Assembly (NCBI GenBank): GCA_002428455.1
Contig: DIWL01000052.1
Location: forward strand, 1 to 19,424
Length of the DNA: 19,424 nucleotides
Origin: Anaerolineaceae bacterium UBA6107
GTDB lineage: Bacteria > Chloroflexota > Anaerolineae > Anaerolineales > Anaerolineaceae
Reading direction: 5' to 3'
Shown: positions 15,481 to 19,424 of the stretch, one piece after another
Layout: every line of letters begins with the position of its first letter
Numbering within the stretch: the first letter of the stretch is position 1
Notes under the pieces: generated by a model
The model's input: only the letters and a program-made list of their open reading frames with translations
Told to the model about the DNA's origin: nothing
The model's database searches: none
Position numbers and translations under genes: made by a program

Positions 15481-16273
15481 GCCGCGCATCGTGGTCTGCG
15501 TCAAGGTCGTTCCCAAACCTGAAGAGGTGCGGGTTGATCCTCAAACCCGCCTGCTGGAGCGGGCGAACGCGCGCGCCGAGATCAATCCGCCCGATATGAA
15601 CGCTCTCGAAATGGCGCTGACACTTAAGGACAGGTTGAGTGGCACTGTTGAGATCCTTTCCATGGGACCGCCGTACTTTGAACCGGTGCTGCGCGTGGGG
15701 TTGGGGATGGGGGCTGATCACATCCACCTGTTGAGCGACCGGGCTTTTGGCGGCGCGGATACCCTCGCCACGACATATACACTGGCGCACGGGATAGAAC
15801 GCCTGCGCAGTGTTGATATCGTTCTGTGCGGTGAGGAATCCTCTGACGGCGCGACCGGGCAGGTGCCGCAGGGTTTGGCGGAGTGGCTCAACTGGCCGCA
15901 ACTGACGCTCGTTACCGAACTTGAGATCGACATGGAACGCCATGTAGCGCGCGGGCAGCGCTCGATCAAGGGCGGCTACGAGATACTGGAAGTGCCCCTG
16001 CCCTGCGTGGTTTCAGTCAAGACCGCCAGCAACGAACCGCGTTTCATGGACTTCCGTTTGAAAGCCCAGGCTGCCAGCCCCGGCCGCATGAAGGTCTGGG
16101 ATGCCGCCGCGCTCAAAACCGACGTAAACCATACCGGTCTGGCAGGTTCACCGACCCGTGTTTCAGGTTTGGCATCTGCAGCTTCGCGTGAGCGCAAACG
16201 GGAACGCCTCACCGGCACATCTGAGGAGATCATCAAAGCGCTCATTGAGGTGATCAGAAACTCGGTTATGTAG
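15473..16273 (+). CDS. etfB: Electron transfer flavoprotein, beta subunit
   Basis: A 266-residue partner of EtfA. It binds AMP in ordinary Etfs and a second FAD in bifurcating ones. Features are VCVKVVPKPEEVRVDP at the N-terminus, the INPPDMNALEMAL segment, and the block SMGPPYFE...LLSDRAFGGADTLATTYTLA (about 60-103). The GPP and SDRAF-GADT wording is typical of the bifurcating-type branch. Usual mitochondrial-type EtfB lacks it. A late INxP-type stretch reads LCGEESSDGATGQV, where many relatives have a Q-A-x-D core, so binding of the second flavin needs testing. It is the last gene of the operon. Confidence 0.92.
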   Translation: MTEPRIVVCVKVVPKPEEVRVDPQTRLLERANARAEINPPDMNALEMALTLKDRLSGTVEILSMGPPYFEPVLRVGLGMGADHIHLLSDRAFGGADTLATTYTLAHGIERLRSVDIVLCGEESSDGATGQVPQGLAEWLNWPQLTLVTELEIDMERHVARGQRSIKGGYEILEVPLPCVVSVKTASNEPRFMDFRLKAQAASPGRMKVWDAAALKTDVNHTGLAGSPTRVSGLASAASRERKRERLTGTSEEIIKALIEVIRNSVM

Positions 16274-16290
16274 CTGTTTTCAACAAGGTC

Positions 16291-16328
16291 AATAAAAAAC
16301 TCCCTGGATCACCTTCGACCAGGGAGTT
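16291..16328 (-). terminator. Terminator of the C39-like gene, possibly shared with etfB
   Basis: AACTCCCTGG (16298-16307) and CCAGGGAGTT (16319-16328) form a perfect 10-bp stem with an 11-base loop. Read on the minus strand it ends in a T-run (TTTTTT overlapping the stem end), a classic terminator just after the C39-like stop. On the plus strand the tail is only CGTTCTCC, so termination of etfB there would be weaker. Confidence 0.78.
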
Positions 16329-16339
16329 CGTTCTCCAAA

Positions 16340-17710
16340 CTAGCGGATTTTTATCTTTGCCTTCTCAGGTCCGAATAGCTCGCTGCCGTTGTATGTATTC
16401 ACCTCTTCAAGCCAGTAATAATAAGCAATACCCGGCTTGGCCGTTCTATCCTTGAAGGAATAAGCCGCCCCGGTCAGGCTGCCAGGCGAGGCCAGCGATC
16501 CGATCAACTCGCTGTTGAGCAGTTTTCGTTTCCCATCCGGGCTCTTCGCTCGGTAGACGTTAAAACCAAGCGTGTTCAGCTCGCTCGCCGTCTCCCAGCT
16601 GAGTAACACTGCGCTCTTCTTCGCCGTTGCGCTGAAATCAAGCAGTTCAACCGCGGTCGGGATGATGGGATTAACGATGCTGACCGCCTGCATGCTCAGT
16701 CCGAAATAACTTCCCCCCCAGGTCATGGAATGTACATTGTTATCCCATGTGTCGTGAATGTAGATGAGACTGCTGTCGCTGTCGTAACCAACCCCCACCA
16801 TGGTGTGGTTAACCACATGGATCATAACCGGATTTCCACTGTCAATCGCTGCCCGGTATTGCGCCAGGCTGAACCCGCCCGTGGAAACATTGCTGGTGTT
16901 CTGGTAATAACAATCATTCACCGCGTACCCCCTCGCGGTAAAGAATTGGCTGAATCCCCAAGTACCATCCTCTTCGAGGTTGTACGCTTCTATCACTTCA
17001 CAGGTCAATGGTGTGGCATCATTGTAATGATAAAAGGCGGTTGAGCCGTCGGTGTTATCATAAGCAGACTGGCTCGTTTTCATGTAATCTCCCACAGAAT
17101 CGCCCCACGCATGCTGCGCCCAGCCTCCTGTTATATAAGGATCTATACTGTTGCTTCCGTACAAGATCCAATAATCATCGATCGAACCCCGGCTTGTGCG
17201 CCCATCCACACCAAGCTTCGAGGCGATCAACGGATTGTTCGGATAAATATCGGTTCCATCTGACCAGGTGCCCCAAACGGAGTCTGTTAAAGGAACCACC
17301 CCGCCGTTGGTCAGCCCGGTATACATGTTGGGAAAACCGTGCCCGTCATAATACCCTGAGATCATCGCCGCAGATACAGCCGAACAACCGAACACCCATT
17401 GGAAAGCCGGCACGCCTGTCAGCATGACCGCGGTGGCATCGGTGCTCAGATCCATTGGATCTAACTGATCCACAAAATACCCCGCTGGGCGCTGGGGCGG
17501 GCTGCTGATGGTGGTTTTGTAGATCTCGCTGCCATCCGGCAGGATCACCAGCTCGGTCGTTGAATATTCGGTTGAAATCAACTCCGGATCAACATCCTGA
17601 GCGTTGGCTAACTGCGGAGAGGTTCCAAATAGGATCAATATCGCGATCAGGCTGGCGATTATCAAGTATAAGATTTGTGATTTTTCCCGGGCATTGTGAT
17701 TTTGTTGCAT
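16340..17710 (-). CDS. Secreted C39-like cysteine peptidase-fold protein with fibronectin-III-like tail
   Basis: A 456-residue exported protein. Residues 14-36 form a hydrophobic signal segment ending in ANA, with likely cleavage before QD at 37-39. The central part (about 95-345) resembles peptidase C39-like domains: candidate oxyanion Gln104, nucleophile Cys109 (FQWVFGCSAVSAAMISGYY), His302 (VNHTMVGVGYD) and Asp320 or nearby (HDTWDN). The tail (about 352-453, VELLDFSATAKKSAVLLSWE to YYYWLEEV) is fibronectin-III-like and common on secreted Chloroflexota and Bacteroidota proteins. There is no ABC transporter or double-Gly leader peptide nearby, so a bacteriocin-exporter role is unlikely. GGAG precedes the ATG; the gene has its own promoter and terminator. 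Substrate unknown. Confidence 0.82.
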   Translation of the reverse strand: MQQNHNAREKSQILYLIIASLIAILILFGTSPQLANAQDVDPELISTEYSTTELVILPDGSEIYKTTISSPPQRPAGYFVDQLDPMDLSTDATAVMLTGVPAFQWVFGCSAVSAAMISGYYDGHGFPNMYTGLTNGGVVPLTDSVWGTWSDGTDIYPNNPLIASKLGVDGRTSRGSIDDYWILYGSNSIDPYITGGWAQHAWGDSVGDYMKTSQSAYDNTDGSTAFYHYNDATPLTCEVIEAYNLEEDGTWGFSQFFTARGYAVNDCYYQNTSNVSTGGFSLAQYRAAIDSGNPVMIHVVNHTMVGVGYDSDSSLIYIHDTWDNNVHSMTWGGSYFGLSMQAVSIVNPIIPTAVELLDFSATAKKSAVLLSWETASELNTLGFNVYRAKSPDGKRKLLNSELIGSLASPGSLTGAAYSFKDRTAKPGIAYYYWLEEVNTYNGSELFGPEKAKIKIR

Positions 17711-17787
17711 GAGAGACTCCTGAATTCGTGTGATACCAACTGCGCTCAGTAAAAGTAAAATAATACTCGCTTAAAATAGAATCACTC

Positions 17788-17815
17788 TTTACAATACTGA
17801 TAGGTTTTGTGTCAA
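17788..17815 (-). promoter_or_regulatory. Candidate promoter of the C39-like gene
   Basis: On the minus strand, TTGACA (17815-17810) is followed after 16 bases by TGTAAA (17793-17788), 78 bases before the ATG at 17710. The -35 is perfect; the -10 matches four of six. This lies in the AT-rich stretch just beyond the hsdM remnant. Confidence 0.4.
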
Positions 17816-17851
17816 GTCAATGGTTATCAATAACAGAATCGTCCGTAAATT

Positions 17852-17923
17852 TCACAGCTCACTGCCGCAGCCGGCATCTTTCCAAAGCTTGTCGTCGATG
17901 TTCTTGAAGGTTTGTTCGAACAA
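17852..17923 (-). pseudogene. hsdM: Truncated 5' end of a type I restriction methyltransferase gene (hsdM remnant)
   Basis: Read on the minus strand, a TTG at 17923 preceded by GGAG (six bases away) opens 23 codons that include FEQTFKNIDDKLWKDAGC and GSEL, then TGA. This is the well-known N-terminus of type I HsdM proteins, where the sequence normally goes on as a roughly 500-residue methyltransferase. Here similarity stops exactly after the Leu codon and AT-rich, unrelated sequence follows. So the beginning of the gene, with its ribosome binding site, survives and the rest is lost, most simply by a deletion ending near 17855. Identification rests on recognising the conserved start. Confidence 0.75.
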
Positions 17924-17969
17924 TGTTTACTCCTGTATCAATTGATGGTACTAGTGTTTGGTCTTTCTG

Positions 17970-18467
17970 CTAGTCGATCTTTGTATCATACGGCCAGCCG
18001 AAAGTCTTAAAGCATTCGTGGGTAATTCTTTCCAATACTTGATAATACCTTTGGCACTCATCGATAAAGTGAATTGAAGGTTCTAGTCCTTTTAGCGAAA
18101 TGAAAGACTTTTCTATGAAAAATTTGTCTCTATCACCCGGTTTCGCACCTATTATTTTTTTTATTACCACTGTTTCATGTAATACGGGTGAGAATTCTTT
18201 CTGCGCGTTATTTCGAACATCTACCCATTTATGATCAAACAAATCACGTTTTTCTTCGTACCACTTCAAAAATCCCTCCACATGTGCATATTCTTTTTGC
18301 ATGTATAAGGTTGTACTTCTAGCTGCACTTACGAATGCGTATAGCAAGTGTCTGATTTCGTCAGAATAGATAACCCCTTTGCCTAAATCCTTTTCAAGTT
18401 GTATTACCTTTTCAAGGAAATATTTTGTACAGTTTAGCATCAGTTCAGTTTCAGTTACTGCCATCAT
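17970..18467 (-). CDS. Helical hypothetical protein beside the hsdM remnant
   Basis: A 165-residue product I cannot assign to a family. It looks largely alpha-helical: an N-terminal helix with charged heptad-like spacing (about residues 12-30), a RHLLYAFVSAARSTTLYMQKEY helix pair and a C-terminal QRYYQVLERITHECFKTFGWPYD segment. WVDVRNNAQKE (about 81-91) recalls HEPN-type motifs but lacks the needed His. Two adjacent ATGs are possible (18467, 18464); the second has better spacing from AAAGG. It overlaps the upstream nuclease-like gene by 17 bases, and 46 bases separate its stop from the hsdM remnant start, so the three were probably one operon. Composition is AT-rich relative to the rest of the window. 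Confidence 0.65.
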   Translation of the reverse strand: MMAVTETELMLNCTKYFLEKVIQLEKDLGKGVIYSDEIRHLLYAFVSAARSTTLYMQKEYAHVEGFLKWYEEKRDLFDHKWVDVRNNAQKEFSPVLHETVVIKKIIGAKPGDRDKFFIEKSFISLKGLEPSIHFIDECQRYYQVLERITHECFKTFGWPYDTKID

Positions 18468-18957
18468 CGACCTTTAGTTTTTCTTCAATCAAGTCCCACC
18501 TGTCACGATATTCAGTAATATCCCAAAACAACTCCGAAATCCTGGGGGGCAGCAAAACCATTCTAACCGGGTTATCGTTGTGAGCCTGTCCCTTTACCCC
18601 TGGTGACTTAAGCCATTGTTGGTGCTTTTCGTGTACGTTTCTTGCCATCACACTTGACGGAATAATGTAATATTCAAATCCATGTTTACTTCCTGGTTCC
18701 GGAATACCACCCAATACCCAGAAGAAATTTTCCCCAAAATACTTCTCTTCTTTCTTTCCTACACTGCAGGATCAGTTGCCAGGTTTGAACGTTTTTACCT
18801 GGATATGCACGAACTTAGTGCCCTCAAGGTTGCTGCAAAGTATGTCCGTATTTGGTGTGTTACCTAGAGTGACAACAGCAGAATATCCCCGCCGGCATAG
18901 CTCACCAGCGACAAAGAACTGGCTGGCGTTTCCACGTGTGATGCTTTCTTTTGCCAT
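18451..18957 (-). pseudogene. PD-(D/E)XK-like nuclease-family gene interrupted by an in-frame TGA
   Basis: From the ATG at 18957 (GAGGTGA upstream) the frame encodes MAKESITRGNASQFFVAGEL..., a nuclease-like core with NTDILC and HIQVKTF, where Asp and the Q-x-K pair resemble a PD-(D/E)XK site. Codon 62 is TGA (18774-18772). The same frame then continues without a break as CSVGKKEE...GENFFWVLGGIPEPG...YYIIP...WDLIEEK to the stop at 18451, 168 codons plus stop. Both halves look like one protein, so a single nonsense change (for example CGA or TGG to TGA) explains it. Sequencing error or readthrough remain possible. Selenocysteine is unlikely: no conserved Sec context or SECIS-like element was recognised. 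The intact family is small and often sits near restriction systems. Confidence 0.68.
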
Positions 18958-18982
18958 TATTCACCTCTCATATTATCTTTTT

Positions 18983-19014
18983 AGTATATACCACTTGGAT
19001 GCGCGGTATATAAT
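18983..19014. promoter_or_regulatory. Divergent promoter region with inverted repeat
   Basis: TATATACC (18985-18992) and GGTATATA (19005-19012) are perfect inverted arms around 12 bases. Each arm overlaps a -10-like hexamer: TATAAT on plus (19009-19014) and TATACT on minus (18988-18983). No good -35 is seen for either. The element sits between the nuclease-like gene and the small plus-strand ORF, so it may be a shared operator. Confidence 0.4.
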
Positions 19015-19042
19015 TCAGGTGATAAACGAGAGGGACAAAGTG

Positions 19043-19117
19043 ATGACAACCATAAAAGAGCAGGAGATATTTCTGACGAGTTATAAAGAATGGAACTCTT
19101 CCGTCAAAACTAACTAG
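19043..19117 (+). CDS. Small 24-residue ORF, possibly a truncated gene
   Basis: The ATG at 19043 follows GAGAGGG (19028-19034) by eight bases and a TATAAT at 19009-19014, so expression signals look real. The product begins MTTIKEQEIFLTSYKEW and ends at TAG after 24 residues. It is hydrophilic and looks like the start of a longer protein rather than a complete one; I do not recognise the family. It diverges from the broken nuclease-like gene. Confidence 0.35.
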   Translation: MTTIKEQEIFLTSYKEWNSSVKTN

Positions 19118-19222
19118 AAAACCGGATAATTCTTTTTAGGCTGATTGACTAACTCAACGATATTTTGGATGTTCTTGGTTAATGATTTAGTGTCACGGTT
19201 TCCCGGTAAGGAGATTTCTCTA

Positions 19223-19288
19223 ATGGCACTTGTCTACAATGTTTGGTTGGTGGATTTCGAAATAATATGGATAGTTCAACCTTGTTAA
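19223..19288 (+). CDS. Very small ORF with strong ribosome binding site
   Basis: AAGGAGA (19208-19214) lies eight bases before an ATG that opens 21 codons (MALVYNVWLVDFEIIW...), rather hydrophobic, ending in TAA. There is no homology I recognise. It may be chance or a relic. Otherwise the stretch 19118-19402 shows nothing I can assign. Confidence 0.18.
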   Translation: MALVYNVWLVDFEIIWIVQPC

Positions 19289-19402
19289 TCTCTACCCACT
19301 ATGATAAAATCTCAAGTAAGCTAGGCTTTAGGTTTTCTATGTTTGGAAGGTTGAGCTGAAGAGCGCAAAACACCTTAAAACGACGAGTTGTGAGTGCTGC
19401 CA

Positions 19403-19424
19403 GGGCGCGTGGCTCAGTTGGTTA
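19403..19424 (+). tRNA. 5' end of a tRNA gene, cut by the window end
   Basis: GGGCGCG (acceptor arm), TG, GCTC (D stem) and AGTTGGTTA (D loop) are exactly the start of a bacterial tRNA. The anticodon lies outside the window, so the amino acid cannot be named. Confidence 0.85.

Noticed and set aside
17970..18467. HEPN ribonuclease toxin
   Set aside because: The only R-N stretch (VRNNAQKE) lacks the His required in the RxxxxH motif.
18772..18774. TGA at codon 62 of the nuclease-like gene as selenocysteine
   Set aside because: The position is not a known redox or catalytic site of the fold, no SECIS-like hairpin was recognised just after it, and neighbouring genes show decay, so a nonsense change is simpler.
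1..19424. CRISPR arrays, insertion sequences, phage genes or long repeats
   Set aside because: No regularly spaced repeats, transposase or integrase frames were seen on either strand.
19403..19424. tRNA 3' end as integration site for the AT-rich stretch
   Set aside because: The AT-rich stretch lies on the 5' side of the tRNA, whereas integrases usually use the 3' end, and no integrase is present in the window.

Overview
The window looks like chromosome of an anaerobic, fairly GC-rich bacterium. Chloroflexota (Anaerolineae-like) is my best guess, from the mix of soluble Hdr/Etf/2-oxoacid oxidoreductase genes, a two-subunit molybdenum hydroxylase, and a secreted C39-like protein with a fibronectin-III-like tail. 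No marker gene proves this.

Layout. (1) 79-3520, plus strand: a phosphate uptake operon pstS-pstC-pstA-pstB with tightly overlapping genes, closed by a hairpin terminator at 3527-3560; no phoU follows. (2) 3569-6369, minus strand: a two-gene molybdenum hydroxylase operon (molybdopterin large subunit, then [2Fe-2S] small subunit) without the FAD subunit. (3) 6545-6952, plus: a small DUF1801-like gene preceded by a perfect palindrome. (4) 7032-16273, plus: one long, mostly overlapping gene string encoding a four-subunit 2-oxoacid:ferredoxin oxidoreductase (korD-A-B-C), a giant HdrA-like flavoprotein that fuses two HdrA modules, a ferredoxin module and an MvhD module, an HdrC-HdrB fusion, and both subunits of an electron transfer flavoprotein of the bifurcating-looking type. 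(5) 16340-17710, minus: a secreted C39-like cysteine peptidase-fold protein with its own promoter and terminator. (6) 17852-19117: an AT-rich stretch of gene relics and small genes. It holds the first 23 codons of a type I restriction methyltransferase gene (hsdM), a helical protein of unknown function, a PD-(D/E)XK-like nuclease gene broken by one in-frame TGA, and a tiny divergent ORF. (7) 19403-19424: the first 22 nt of a tRNA gene, cut by the window end.

How the genes work together. The centrepiece is region 4. Oxidative decarboxylation of a 2-oxoacid by KorABCD would give acyl-CoA, CO2 and low-potential electrons. These could pass through the ferredoxin subunit, the HdrA/MvhD iron-sulfur chain and HdrCB to EtfAB, or run in reverse with electron confurcation. 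Overlapping stops and starts imply fixed stoichiometry, so a physical Kor-Hdr-Etf supercomplex is a reasonable hypothesis. The individual families are known; the assembly in one operon and the fused HdrA are what make this locus worth testing. Region 6 looks like the decayed edge of a horizontally acquired restriction/defence locus.
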